A program made the position numbers and the translations under genes. From the NCBI GenBank assembly GCA_038503035.1, contig JAVSML010024622.1:453255-517254 (forward strand): a stretch of 64,000 nucleotides of DNA. The letters run 5' to 3'. Shown here in pieces: positions 12,231 to 24,079 of this stretch (the first letter of the stretch is position 1; each line of letters opens with the position of its first letter). The DNA comes from Crocodylus rhombifer. Its lineage: Eukaryota > Chordata > Crocodylia > Crocodylidae. Under the pieces are notes generated by a model, which was not told the DNA's origin, did not search any database, and worked only from the letters and a program-made list of their open reading frames with translations.

Positions 12231-15200
12231 CCCTCCAGAGGCTCTTACAGGCTGTCTTTGGAGGTGTCCATCATTCATTCAGGAATCATGATATGTTCCC
12301 TGCCCAGGATTGCCTGAAGCTCTTTAAAGAAGGAGAACTTCACAGGGAGATCCATGAGCATTTGTTGTGGAAAATTACCTGCCAAACACCTTTTACTTTC
12401 TTCTGATGCCTCCTTGCCTGAACCCCTCCAGTGATCTCATGATACAATGCTGGTTTTTCCTGTAACCAGGGAAGCTTGGACTAAATGATCATCTCAGTCC
12501 AAAGGCACAGGAGGTTCCTCCTTTCTGCTCCAGGAAAGAGTGTGAGACTAACAGACATACTAACCAACTCTTATGTGAGCTGTCAAGCCTCTAACATATG
12601 GATACTGGAAGAGAATGAGGGTTTTCAAAATGGTGGTCTGCTTTTAAAAGGGGGGCTGGGCTTGTAGTCAGTTTGAATTTTGGCAACTAGAGTTTAAACT
12701 GATGTCCAAAACAATGAGCGACCCTCCTGGAGGAATGCTAAGCCTGGCAGTGGTGCAGAATCCATCTACATGTATCTTTTGCCAGCAGAGAGTTTCTGTT
12801 GCTTGAACACCACCAGTAGAAATTAGGTGCTCTGTAACCTTAAAGAAATTAAGGTTTCTAATGCCAAAACCAGAATTCTGCCTGAATTTTGTAGTTTAGA
12901 CTGGGCCTGAGAAATACCACACAAGCTACAGAGAGTCATTGAGTTAGCAGCTGATAGGTTATGCTAACTCAAAAATTAGCTTAAAGTTACAGAGCCTAAA
13001 GTGAAACCTGTGCATAAAACTTTGCAGAACTGAGTCCTGATTTGGGGGATTTAATTAAACTGATTTAAAAAAAAGTCTCAGCAGACATTGACTGTGTATG
13101 CTCAGGAGTGATTTTCAAGTTTTAATTTCTTTTCCAAGGAAGCCTACCAAAGGGTCTATTCCTTGTAAAAGGCCATTTTCTTTGTACTTGTTTCCTCAAC
13201 TTTTACAAATAAAGTGTTCCTTACCTTTGGGCTGAGACTCAGCCTGGATAATATCAGCTCAAAAGATAACATTCTAGAAACAAAGGATAATAACTATTTT
13301 GCAACTTTAAATGCATTGTAGCCTTTTCTATAAGCAAAAGCAATATGCTGGTGATACATTTTCTCTAGGTGATGTAGACAGTGACGATGCGTGGGCTATG
13401 TGTACAGGTGATGCTAAACTTCAAAAATAAAAAGTTCAGGAACAGCACAAATTACAGAAAAAGCCTGACAGTTTAAGTACTGTGCTAAATAAGGGCAATT
13501 ATATTTGGATGGTGATAAATGTAGAATAAATATAAGTGCAAAAGAGGTGAAACAAATTTAAATGGAAAAGGTTACAGCAGCAGTATTGGTGTACAGATTT
13601 GAAATCCCTGTAAAAAAGGCTTGTACATACCTAGTATGCACAAACAGTTGCTGATAGTTTGCTAGAGACCACAATACTATAGTGTTGACTACAGTATAAA
13701 TGCTTAGACAGAGAGACAGATAAGTTTACATAGTCAGAAGTATTAAATCCTCTTTCCATTTTTATATCAGCCATAGTAGGTTCCAAGGGTCCTCAGTCAG
13801 CTGGGTAGAGCTTTCTACAGGATTAGTGTTTCAAAAGAGCTTGTCTTCTGCTCTGGTTTAAAACCCTGGCAAAAAAGGGACAGACAAAAATTGGAGTGTT
13901 ATACATTACAGTTATAGTTAGTTATAGATTGAAGGGAATCCTTGATTACTTTGAACACTGAAGATGCATGCTGTCCTAAGCTCTAGTAATGCTGTCAGTC
14001 TCAAGAACATCATACTACTACTAATTAAAAACTAGAAGGCTGTGGTTAGCTCTGTCTTTCAGGCCTTTAGTTTTAAAAAAGTAGCACTCCCAGCTATGTA
14101 TATGTGACTAAGCCTAAAAACAGAAACAGCAAACCAAAATGATTAAGTAGCAACCCTCTGACTCATTCTAATTCAGAAATGTCTTGAAACATAAATTAAC
14201 AACATATGCAGAGCAAAACCTCTCTTTCAGCAATGAAGCCTTTCCATTTTATTCCATCAACAGATCAAGGACAAATATGAATGGTCTTGACAATCTCTGT
14301 GACATAAAAGATCAGTAAAGGAGGAAACTTCACTTTGAGATAGTTAATAGATCTTCTAACTAAAGCAGTGCCATCTAAGTAGGTGACCTGTAATATAACT
14401 TTCTGATTTGTTGGCACAGCATGACACCATCTATTTTTGTGCACTACCTACGGGGAAAGTTGTTGTGGGTTGGGTTTTCTTAATGATTCAGAACAAAAGG
14501 AATCAATTTTAAAGAAAAATCCATTTTGCTGCAAGGGAGTCCAATGTTAATAGATAACTAGATCTGGAGTGTGAAGTAGTCAGCAGACAGAGGATTTTGT
14601 TTGTGTCTGAGAGAGCAGATGATGTTTCTCTGTAGCAGCTGCAGTGGAAAAAATGCATCACATTTATTTATGAAAAGTTAATTTTCCTGGTAAAATATTA
14701 AAAGACTAGATTATTCAACAAGCTGTTATGGGCATAAATTGACATTAAAAAAAATTGACTCCTAGAAGCGAAATACAAAGTCATTTGTTAATAGTGAGCA
14801 ATCATAACTAGTAACCAGCAACATGTATTCTTCCTGTGTAATGGTGAAGGTATTAGTTCACATACAAATGCAGCAATCTTGTGAAGCCAATACCTAAAGC
14901 AATCCTAAAAATAATCCTAAATGGTAACTACAGAGTAAGAAATGAAGCACAAAACATGCATGGCCCATATAAAACACGATGGTATACACTCTCCCGCTCA
15001 TCCAGGCAAATGGTTTCACAGTAATCACATCAGGTATTCTAAAGGATGTTGGACATTTCCTATTAATTATTAACCAAGTAGAAGTAAATGACACCAGTGA
15101 AGGAAGAATTTTATAATCTAAACATCATTCCAGGGAACTAGAAGAAGGAACAGTAAAAATGTGGTAAATGCCAGTGGACTTCTGAGACCTTTCATTACTG

Positions 15201-15270
15201 AAGCATAAACAAAGCAAAGTGGAGAGTGAATATGAAAACCAAAGGACTGGTGAAGCAGATTTGTAACAAG
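12231..15270. other. Intergenic, no gene recognised
   Basis: AT-rich sequence, no long frame and no repeat that I could name. It is the longest apparently repeat-free stretch in the left half. Confidence 0.55.
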
Positions 15271-15660
15271 GGGCATATCTACATGTACAATTAATGCAAA
15301 TTAACAAACTCTGGCACAGTTCGTGTTGGAGTTCATTACTCCTGGGTGCAGTGTTCATGTGTGTACCTGAGACTGCAGCACATTGAGCTGGGTTGGAGGA
15401 GCCCCAGCTGGTAGGGGGCTGGGGGGGTGGTCAGCCTGCTATCTTGGGGCTGCTCCAGCCTGGCTCAGTGTGCTGTGGAGGGTCTGGCTGGGGTATAAGG
15501 GTGCTCTAATGTGGGGCTGGCCGGCAGGCAGCCCTTGCAGTGAAGCACCCAGATGCCCCAACCAGCCCTGTCAACATCTTCATGTGCATTGCAGTGCACT
15601 AAATAATGCCACTGTAGGATAGTACTTGTGTTGACAAGTACTAACGTACAGTGGCATTTA
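15271..15660. mobile_element. GTCTACAC-like element with a terminal hairpin, cut by a CR1
   Basis: The left end GGGCATATCTACATGTAC with ATTAATGC resembles the family terminus. The interior is GC-rich and unrecognised. Near the right end a 54-nt hairpin (15604-15657) has arms AATGCCACTGTA/TACAGTGGCATT and AGTACTTGT/ACAAGTACT separated by a 4x4 internal loop. The right terminus is not clear because CR1 sequence begins just after. The assignment is tentative. Confidence 0.4.
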
Positions 15661-15689
15661 TTAGTTTTCCTGCAGTCTAATCGGCAGTG

Positions 15690-16390
15690 CTACACTTGCC
15701 AGCACCACAACTGAATGAGACCTAGGTGTCATGACTGACAACAAAATGAATATGAGCCACCAATGCGATGCCATAGCTGGCAGAGCTAATGAAACACTGG
15801 CATGTATCCACTGAGGCATCTTGAGCAGGGCAAAGGATGCCATCCTCCTACTGTACTCGGCCTTGGGGAGACTGCAGCTGGAGTAGTGCATCCATTTCTG
15901 GATGCTGCACTTCAAGAAGGATGTGGAGAAGCTTGAGAGAATCCAAAGGAGGGCCACATGCATGATTAGAGGCCAAGACCAGGTCACATGAGGAGAGGCT
16001 GAAAGACTTGGTGCTGTTCAGCCTAGAGAAGAGAAGACTCAAAGGGGACCTGGTGGTAGTCTACATGTATATCAGGGGTATGCATCAGGGCTTGGGGGAG
16101 CATCTCTTCATCAATGCCCTCCCCAGGGAGGACAGGAAATAATGGGCACAAACTGATTGAAAATTGCTTCAGGCTTGACATAAAGAAAAACTTCTCTACA
16201 AGTCAAGTGCTGAGGGTTTGGAACAGGCTCCTCCCAGAGGTGGTACAGTCACCTACCCTGGTGATCTTCAAGAGGCATCTTGCTGGGGTCATCTAATCCC
16301 AGTAGTCTTTCCTGTTCAAGTGCAGGGGGGCTGGACCCAATGATCTATAAGGTCCCTTCCAGCTCCTAACAAGTATGAAACTATGAAATA
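15690..16390 (+). mobile_element. CR1 LINE 3' end, degenerate
   Basis: The sequence follows the CR1 RT C-terminal region (motifs like MTDNKMNMSHQCDA and LDIKKNFSTSQVLRVWN) but is broken by stops and frame changes. It ends near 16390 in ATGAAACTATGAAAT-type tail repeats. Confidence 0.85.
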
Positions 16391-16417
16391 ATAGGGCTGC
16401 ATATGTAGATAGATTGT

Positions 16418-16707
16418 GGGTGAGTCTACACATTCATTAATGCACCATAGTTACTATGCACTAAATCAATGCACAGTAACTTGTGCTACTCAGCAGCAGT
16501 GCCAACACACAGCTTTAGTGATGCTTACTGCGCAGTAGCCTAATACTATAGCTCAGTAACATATTAGCATGCTTTTTGCCTGGCACGCTACTGCACAGTG
16601 TTATTAAGCTACTACACATTTAGCATCTCATGTAGATGTGTCCACTGAGATTTTACTGCAGAGCTAATTAGTCAACTCCACAGTAAATGTCTTGTGTAGA
16701 TGTGCCC
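16418..16707. mobile_element. GTCTACAC-family inverted-repeat element
   Basis: It starts GGGTGAGTCTACACATTC with ATTAATGCACC and ends TTGTGTAGATGTGCCC, so the two termini are inverted copies. The interior is rich in TTACTGTGC/GCACAGTAA-type inverted words. No matching flanking triplet was seen (tgt against aga). It lies directly after the CR1 tail. Confidence 0.65.
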
Positions 16708-17113
16708 AGAGACAAGGGATGAGAATCAGAGAACACTGGGAAGCTTTTGCAATTAGACAGTCTTCACTTACCTGAGAACTGATTCCAGCTTCATAGAGTC
16801 TGTCAAGGAAACATCAAATTGAGAAGGAAGAAGGAAATTTGCTTAGCCCCACGTACCTTTAAAAAATGCAGTTAGAAAGAAAAAACAAGTTTTTCAAAAG
16901 TAAACTCTTCTTCTCTCCCTACATCCATTTAGACTGAATTTTCTAGTATCTACCAGCCACAGCTAGTGGCAGGTTGCTTTTGAAGGTGAGGATTTCAGTT
17001 TGTAAAAGGATTTAAAAAAAAACAAAACTTCCAGCTCACCAAGAATTACATTCACCACTGTGCAGAGGCCTATGCAATATGTATGCAACACTTAAGTCTC
17101 TCACACACTATTA

Positions 17114-18097
17114 CAAGGGTGGGCAAAATCTGGCCCATGAGCCAAATCCCACGGGGCCCCTAAAAAAGTGTAGAAAATGTAGAGAATTAATATTTCTCAA
17201 AAATTACAGGAACCAAGGGCAGTAGGACCCCGGGGAAGCCCAGCGGGCTCCAACAACAGCAGGACACCCTGCAGCTGGAAGCCCCAGCTGTGATTTCTGG
17301 GCTGGGAGCACATGGCTGCCCTGGTGCAGGAAGCTCAGGTAGCAAGGGGGGGACCCCAGGCAAGGAAGGAGTGTGGCGGGGGGGCAGGGAAAACAGCCCC
17401 TCCCTGCCCATGCCTGGATCCCCATGCTGCAGTTGCTTGTGCAGGCTGGCAGTGGGGCAGGTTACAAGCTGGTGCTGAGCATGGGGAAAAGCGGCTCCTC
17501 GCCTGTCCTATGCCCAGCACCCTGTGCTGCAGCCACCTGCAGTCTGCCTGAGGCTGCCTGTGCCTGCTCCAGACAGCCCTGCACGGGCTGCGAGCACCTG
17601 TAGTGGGCAGCACCAGCCATGGGGCAGGCAACGGGCCACTTTTCCTCATGCTCAGCACCAGCTTCTTCCCTGTGGGTAAGCAGGGGGTTGGGGCTGTGCG
17701 CTGCCCCCCCGCCTGTACCATGGGGCTAGGGGGCACTGGGAGTGAGTGGGCAGGGAGCCAGTGGGAGCACAGGGCCCACACCGGTGTCCAGGGACCAGTT
17801 CTGGCAGGGCCTACAGCAGGGTGGCAGGAGTGCAGAGTCCCAGCTAGCAGGGGCTCTATGGAGCCAGGCCAGCTCCCCCCCGCCACTGGCACAGCCCAGC
17901 CTGGCCTGGCTCTGCCCCACTCTGGGCCACACTGGTGCTGGCCCTGGGACATTGGTCCCTAGACATTGGGATGTTGGTCCCAAGATGGTGACCAGGGGGT
18001 GGGGCACCTGTCAAGAGGTGGGGCACCTGTCAAGGGGCAGGGCAGCCTGCCAAAACTGGGTAAGTGGCCCTCCACCCAAAATAATTTCTCATCCCAG
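17114..18097 (+). mobile_element. Non-autonomous hAT-like element, 984 bp
   Basis: The left end is CAAGGGTGGGCAAAATCTGG. The right end, inverted, is a decayed version of the same terminus. The flanking 8-mers cactatta and ctctatta match at 7 of 8, which supports a hAT-type target duplication. The interior is GC-rich and shares long stretches with the copy at 62096-63234. It contains an inverted pair, 17466-17494 and 17636-17664 (AAGCTGGTGCTGAGCATG and its complement). Several open frames of 60-205 codons run through it on both strands, but they are composition artefacts: none has a transposase signature. Confidence 0.75.
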
Positions 18098-18309
18098 CTC
18101 TATTATGAAGGCTAAGTTCTGCAAAAGGCTTGTGCCAAGCCTCTGAACAAAATAAGTCTCACCAGAGGACTGTAACATCATATGGAATCCTGGTGGAAAT
18201 CATTATTTTTAATGAAACTACAAAAATATTCATTATATGCAAAAAAATATGGTAAGAGCAGTTTCTGCCACTTATTGGGCAAAAGTGAAAGAAAAGCATG
18301 TGTGTGATC

Positions 18310-19180
18310 CACCAGGATCAGAGCAATGAGCATCCAGGCAGACCTGGATAGGTTAGAGAAGTGGGCGGATCTGAACAGGATGCGGTTCAACAAGGACAAG
18401 TGCAGGGTGCTGCACTTGGGAAGAGGGAACCAGCATTATGGTTACAGGTTAGGGCGTGACCCTCTCAGCAGCACAGAGGCAGAGAGGGATCTTGGAGTCA
18501 GGATTGACTCCAGGATGAATATGAGTTGCCAATGTGATGAAGCAATAGGCAGAGCCAACCGCACCCTGTCATACATCAACAGGGGCATCACTAACAGGTC
18601 CAGAGAGGTCTTGCTCCCCCTCTATATGCGGCGCTGGTCAGGCCACAGCTGGAGTACTGTGTCCAGTTCTGGGCGCTGGACTTCAAGAAGGACATGGAGA
18701 ACCTGGAGAGGGGCCAGAGGAGGGCCACTCATATGGTTGAGGGCCTCCGTGGCCAGCCCTATGAGTAGAGGCTGAGGGGACGTGAATCTCTTCAGTCTCC
18801 GCAAGAGGAGACTGAGTGGGGATCTTGTGGCTGCCTACAACTTTATCAGGAGCCACCAGCAGGGACTCGGGGAAAGTCTGTTCACCAGGGACCCCCTTGG
18901 AGTCGCCAGGAATAATGGCCACAAGCTGAGGGAGGATAGGTTTAGGTTAGATATTAGGAAGAAATACTTCACTGTAAGGGTGGCCAGAGCCTGGAATAGG
19001 CTTCCCAGAGAGGTGGTGCTCTCACCTTCCCTGGAAATCTTCAAGAGGAGACTGGATAGACACCTGGCTGGGGTCTTATGACCTCTGCACCCCCAGTGCT
19101 CCTTCCTGCCCATGGCAGGGGGTCGGACTAGATGATCTGTCTAGGTCCCTTCCGACTCATTGATTCTATGATTCTATGCT
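18310..19180 (+). mobile_element. CR1 LINE 3' end, moderately young
   Basis: The frame from 18326 reads the CR1 RT thumb region (RMRFNKDKCRVLHLGRGNQH, then DLGVRIDSRMNMSCQCDEAI) up to a frame break near 18620, and a second frame (18782-19081) continues with LFSLRKRRLSGDLVAAYNFI. The tail has TCGGACTAGATGATCTGT and ends in two ATTCTATG repeats near 19177. Confidence 0.92.
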
Positions 19181-19240
19181 TGGTGCTCTAGCTGCTGCTA
19201 CTCAGTTACTTACAGTAAGGAGCAATTTCTTCTTCATTCT

Positions 19241-19633
19241 GAGTGTATCTACACATTCATTTACTCTGCAGTAACTTACTGAGCAGTAAGTGGTTTTTAG
19301 GCTGACCTCTACATGTGCAGCTGTTAAAGCGCAGTACCACTGTGTTTGGATTGACTTGGGACTAAAGTTAATTCCAAGTCAGTCCACACACACAGTGTTA
19401 CTGTGCAGTAAGATATCTACACATGCATTACTGTGCAGTAATTAATCAGGTATAAATTTGATAACCGGGTGATGCAGGTATCAAATTTGCACCCAAGTTG
19501 GTATAAGTCACCATAGTTACTGTGCAGTATGGGCATGCACGTGTAGACACGTGGCCGTACTCCATGGTAATTTTCAATTACTGCACAGTAACCTAAATTA
19601 CTGTGCAATAAATGTACATGTGTAGACATGCCC
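19241..19633. mobile_element. GTCTACAC-family element, long form (about 390 bp)
   Basis: It starts GAGTGTATCTACACATTC and ends with the inverted terminus ACATGTGTAGACATGCCC. The flanking triplets are tct and tct. The interior carries several ATTACTGTGCAGTAAT-like palindromes and is collinear with the copy at 60537-60908. No coding capacity. The 3-bp duplication fits PIF/Harbinger-like MITEs; crocodilian MITEs such as Chompy are a possible match that I could not check. Confidence 0.75.
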
Positions 19634-21044
19634 TCTGTCTTTCAAAAGCAAGTTGTTTATCTTATGTTGGGGCGTACTGTACATGGTACTCATGTGTACT
19701 TTGGGGGATTAGATAACCTATTTTAAATGGACTCTGGAAACTTACTCAGAATCTTAAATTAGAAAATCAAAAGGATTGTGAAATTATCAGTCTTTCACAG
19801 AAACAGGCCCAATCAGAATCTCAACACTGAATTTGAAGATGTTCAACTTGCAGCTTTGGTCAATTTGAGCTGATATTTCACCCAATATCAGTGAACTTCG
19901 GCATCTTCTTTTAAAAATCCCAGTCAAAAGAGGAAATTGTTAAACAGGATAATCTAAGTGACAGATTATTTCTGGATTTATGAACTAGTGGCTCCATTCT
20001 CATATTTATAGTTTTCTGAGCTGTTCTGTAGTGACTATTAAAGAAAAGAGTATCATGTTTCAGGTTTAAATAGAACAACCAGTACCAAAATAGAGAGCAG
20101 AACAACATGTAATGAAAATCATTACAAAACCATATGGCTTAGTACAATTTTGGCAAATACATGGTATGCTGCTTTGAGTTAATATGATTATCATCAAGGT
20201 TTCTGCAAACATTTGGTTGTGCTGATTTAGTTACACAAAATAGGCATATTAATACTTAGGATATTACTATCCAGTAGAAACAAGGTGGGGAATCTTTTCC
20301 CCATAATACTCTAGAGCAGTACTAAGGCCCCACATACCCAGCATCTGCCTGAAGGCTGATTCCAGTACCAGACTCATGCTCTGACCTGCACTCCCAGGAC
20401 CAGTGGTAGTGTGACCCTCTCTCTCTTTAACCCCTTAGCCACAGTGGTAAATTCTTTGAACTGTTTATTCTACTCCAGTCACAAGCCTGACTTTCTTGCT
20501 GGCCCTCACCGCTACTCTATTTTTTCCCTTTCCTGTATTCTTTCTACTCTCACTCTTAGTTCCTTATTATCCAGCTTCATCTCACCAAGCACATTTTTTT
20601 AAATTAAAACCAGCACAAAGGTGTCCAGGACACACACCAAACAGGACTCTGGCCACTTATTTGTTTGCTGTGGTCCTTACAACCATTTTTGTTCTAACTT
20701 GACTTCTTAGGTCTGAATTCCAGGATATTGCTTATGCATTTAAAATTAGGCATGTGTGTAAGTTTAGAGGACTGGGTCTATTATTATAAGTTACATGAAA
20801 TAGTTATGGTTTTTCTACAAGCTTGTACAGTGCCTGGAATTAGGGTCTTAACAGACTAATGGAAAGTTAGAAAAAAATAATGATATTATATACAAAAACA
20901 CAGTTTCTCAGGCCTCTTTGGTAAAGGAGTTTAATTTCATTAGTGGTTTTTGCATATTTTCCAGACCTCTTCCTCTCATGGATTTCATTGTGGCTGTAGA
21001 TTGAATGAAGAACTAGAATAGAGTTCACTACTGTGATGTAATGT
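19634..21044. other. Intergenic, no gene recognised
   Basis: AT-rich sequence. Nothing recognised. Confidence 0.55.
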
Positions 21045-21155
21045 ATTCAGTGTTGCCAGCTGTCACAATTGTATGGCAAATCTCTCAGTAGTTGATGTTT
21101 TTCTTAAAACTCCAACTTATGGAGCTATGTGACTACATGAGAATCTCAATTTGTT
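21045..21155 (+). repeat. Dispersed repeat, copy A of an inverted pair
   Basis: The stretch with TATTCAGTGTTGCCAGCTGT and TTGATGTTTTTCTTAAAACT recurs inverted at about 23230-23345, with roughly four bases in five the same by eye. It looks like an old interspersed repeat of a kind common in tetrapods; family not named. Confidence 0.6.
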
Positions 21156-21257
21156 TTATTTGAGAGGAATCAATGAATGAATTCTGCTTGGATCTTAAAT
21201 GTGTAAAGTGATGTCACGATGGACCAGTCATTGTGAGAGGCAAGGATTTCTTAGGGT

Positions 21258-21320
21258 GATATCTTTTATAGGACTAACTATGTAGTTGGGATAAAGTTAG
21301 GTAAGTTCTGAATGTAAGAT
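21258..21320 (-). mobile_element. Short fragment resembling the Penelope-like terminal repeat
   Basis: The words GATATCTTTTATAGGACTAA and TAGTTGGGATAAAG parallel the pLTR-like region of the Penelope-like element near 61842-61885. A GTCTACAC element follows at 21324, perhaps inserted into this copy. Assignment tentative. Confidence 0.4.
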
Positions 21321-21323
21321 ATT

Positions 21324-21556
21324 GGGCAAGTCTACATATGCATTAATGCGCCATAATGTCCCTGTAATAACAGGTACTAAATATGCTGTACTTGGTGCTA
21401 TTGTGTATTAGTGCAGGCACACGTTTTTTAAGTAATGCTAATGTGCAGTGGACTAATTCTACTGCATATTAGCACATTAGCACAGTGTTTTTGTGCCGCA
21501 CTAATGCGCAGTAGAATTAGCCTACTGCACCACTAGTGTCTTGTGTAGACATGGCC
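21324..21556. mobile_element. GTCTACAC-family element, short form (233 bp)
   Basis: It starts GGGCAAGTCTACATATGC and ends, inverted, TTGTGTAGACATGGCC. The flanking triplets are att and att. The interior has AATGCGCAGTAGAATTAG-type palindromic words. No coding capacity. Confidence 0.75.
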
Positions 21557-22675
21557 ATTCTTCCTCAGGTCTCAAAAATCCTTAGATCTTAAACAGGACT
21601 TGTCTTGGATCCTAAGTTCCCCAATCTCAGCAAACAAAAACTGGGTCTCTGTCAACTGGAAGGATTGCCCTTTATCAACAGCATCAGTTGAAGAATGTTC
21701 AGTATTAACTGGTACTTTCCTTACTATAACTGGGAGCCCTCTTCCCCACTCCTGCCCCAGCCCAGACCTTACAATCAGATCTGATTTTCAAGTAGCCCTG
21801 TAGAAACTGAACATTAGGCCAGTGCCAACTGCAATATTACCTTTGCTGCAAATCTGCTGACAGAACTGAAATTTGGAAATTCACTCTTTTCAAAGCTGCC
21901 AGCTAAACATCTTGCGAGTATACCATCACAAAGGCTAAACTGAATCCATTCCATAAGGGAAGAAATCAAAAAACAAATCAAACAGCGCAGCCTATACAAC
22001 CGAAGAAGCGGGCCAGTGTGAAAACTGGAAGAAAATACAAAGTAACAACATAAGCAATCCAGAAAACAAGATGAAAAATGTGTACAAGGAAGTATTTCCC
22101 CCTCCCCTGCCTCAGTGCATTAGTCAAATCAATATTAAAATAAGGAGGCAAATCAAATGGGAATTCAATAGAACATATATAAGAGTAGCACTTTCTGCTC
22201 ACAAATTAAAAAATGTACTTTGTTTCCCTGTTATGAATGTAGACCAAACACTCCAGTCCTTTGTTAACACACCAGAAGTGACAGGGTATACAATGAAAGA
22301 CAACAAGTCTTTTTCAAAGCAGATTTGATTTAGGCTCTTACTGGTTTACAAAGACTGGTACTGTATGCATACATGAAATTTATTTGCTATATCAATATTT
22401 CTTATCATCTGTACCCTCTCCAGACATGAGGACAGGCAAGGGAAAGTTATTTAGCGAGTTACTCTGCTTCTAAAGATACCTTGCAAGATATTTCTGGTCT
22501 TAGCTACTTAACAAAGAACTGTTGGGGCACTTTTAGCTCTTTCTTGACCATTGAGGGCAGCAATAGCAGGGAAGAGCAAAAGATCTACCTCTTGCTGACC
22601 ACAAAAAATCAGAAAAGACTATAAGTTAGGTTTTAACATAAAAATTACAACATATTATCTTGTAATGTTCTAGGG

Positions 22676-22903
22676 CAAGAGTTGGCAATGTTTTTGGGCA
22701 GAGTGCCAAAAACATCAGCAACCTTGATTTGTAAGATATTGGTGTACCAGAGATGGACCATGGGAGAACTGTGGGGGGCCCAATCCTTGTTATGGCAATG
22801 CAACCCTGGCCCCTTCTGCACCATCTGCCCCAAGGTGCATGTGCCAGTAAAATGCCTTTGCATATCATGCTCTGGCACCTGTGCTGGGGGTTGCCTATCC
22901 CTC
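22676..22903 (+). mobile_element. Non-autonomous hAT element, 228 bp, copy 1
   Basis: The left end is CAAGAGTTGGCAATGTTTTT and the right end GGGGGTTGCCTATCCCTC is its imperfect inverted copy. It is flanked by a perfect 8-bp duplication, ttctaggg (22668-22675 and 22904-22911). The same family occurs at 36869-37083 (inverted) and 55397-55624. No coding capacity. Confidence 0.88.
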
Positions 22904-24079
22904 TTCTAGGGTTTGGATCAGATTTGCATTTATGAATATGCCAACTTAAAAATAGGAGAGTAATGAGTTTATTCTAATACTGAGTGGGAGGCAAAATACC
23001 ACTAATTAAACTGAACAAATCATGTATATTAAAACAGCATTAGAGCTTGTTGAGCTCTACTATAATTCAGTATTGCCAAGCCCAAAAATTATATAAACAA
23101 ATCAGGTCAAAATAATTGTTAGTTGAAAAAGATATTTAAAAAAATGTCCCCTAGTTTTAGACCCTGTAGTTTCTTATTTTAAAGGTATTGTCTAGAAATA
23201 TGAAGGCTAGGAATTTCCTCTAAAATAAAAAAAATGACAGTCTCATGGAGCCACATTTCTCCACAAGTTGAAGTTTTAAGAAAAACCATCAATGACTGAG
23301 ATTTGCCATACATTTGTGAGAGTTGGCAACACTGAATATGTTACATTAAAATAATGAATTCCATATGCCTTGTTTTTTTTGGTCTAACATACCACCCTAA
23401 AATAGCTGGATTAATTTAAAATTACTAGCAGGTCATATTTAAGAATATTATTTGAATGCTTACCTGATGTTTTTGAAATGATATTATGTCTCTACCTTGC
23501 ATGCAAGATAAAACCCTGTCTGGTACTGAAAGCTTTTAGCTCAACCAGAAGGAATTGTAATTATATTTTTACAGCTTTTGGTTTGTGAGAAATAAAATCT
23601 CTATTAGCTCATTAAAAACATTATTTTTCTAATCCAGTGTGTTATAGGCTGGATAAATTGATCATTGTAGAAGGCTCTCTAGTAATAAGATTATTTGCAT
23701 TACTGATCAAGTACTTTTTCACATAGCACATAAGAATTATAGGAATTTCTGAGTAGCAAAACTGTCTTATTTGCAAATGCAGAAAAATATATCTGCTTTG
23801 ATAAATTCAGCTGACTATTGGAACAAGCAGTGAGCTGTGTAACATTCCATAAACTACAAGCTACTGAACTATTTTCTATGTTAATTGTTTATAGTTCTTA
23901 TGTATTTTTTTTTTCTGTTGTAAACTGACAAGTGCTGACACTACAGCAATTTAGTGAAGTGGTGATCCTTCTGAGTAAGTAATTTGAGGTAGAATTATTT
24001 TCTAAGTAGAATTATTTGTTTCCATTTGTGCTGAAAAATAATGCAACTTCCAAGTTCATTAAAGCTGGTTAAATGTTTG
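22904..24079. other. Intergenic, mostly unassigned
   Basis: AT-rich sequence. It contains copy B of the dispersed repeat at 23230-23345 and otherwise nothing recognised. Confidence 0.55.
23230..23345 (-). repeat. Dispersed repeat, copy B of an inverted pair
   Basis: This is the reverse-complement counterpart of 21045-21155 (plus-strand landmarks: AAGTTTTAAGAAAAACCATC, GAGTTGGCAACACTGAATAT). The 2.1 kb between the copies holds two DNA transposon insertions. Confidence 0.6.

Noticed and set aside
17335..17952. 205-codon open frame on the minus strand
   Set aside because: It lies within the GC-rich 1-kb hAT element and overlaps several other open frames on both strands; low-complexity composition, no domain, and the second copy at 62 kb does not keep the same frame.
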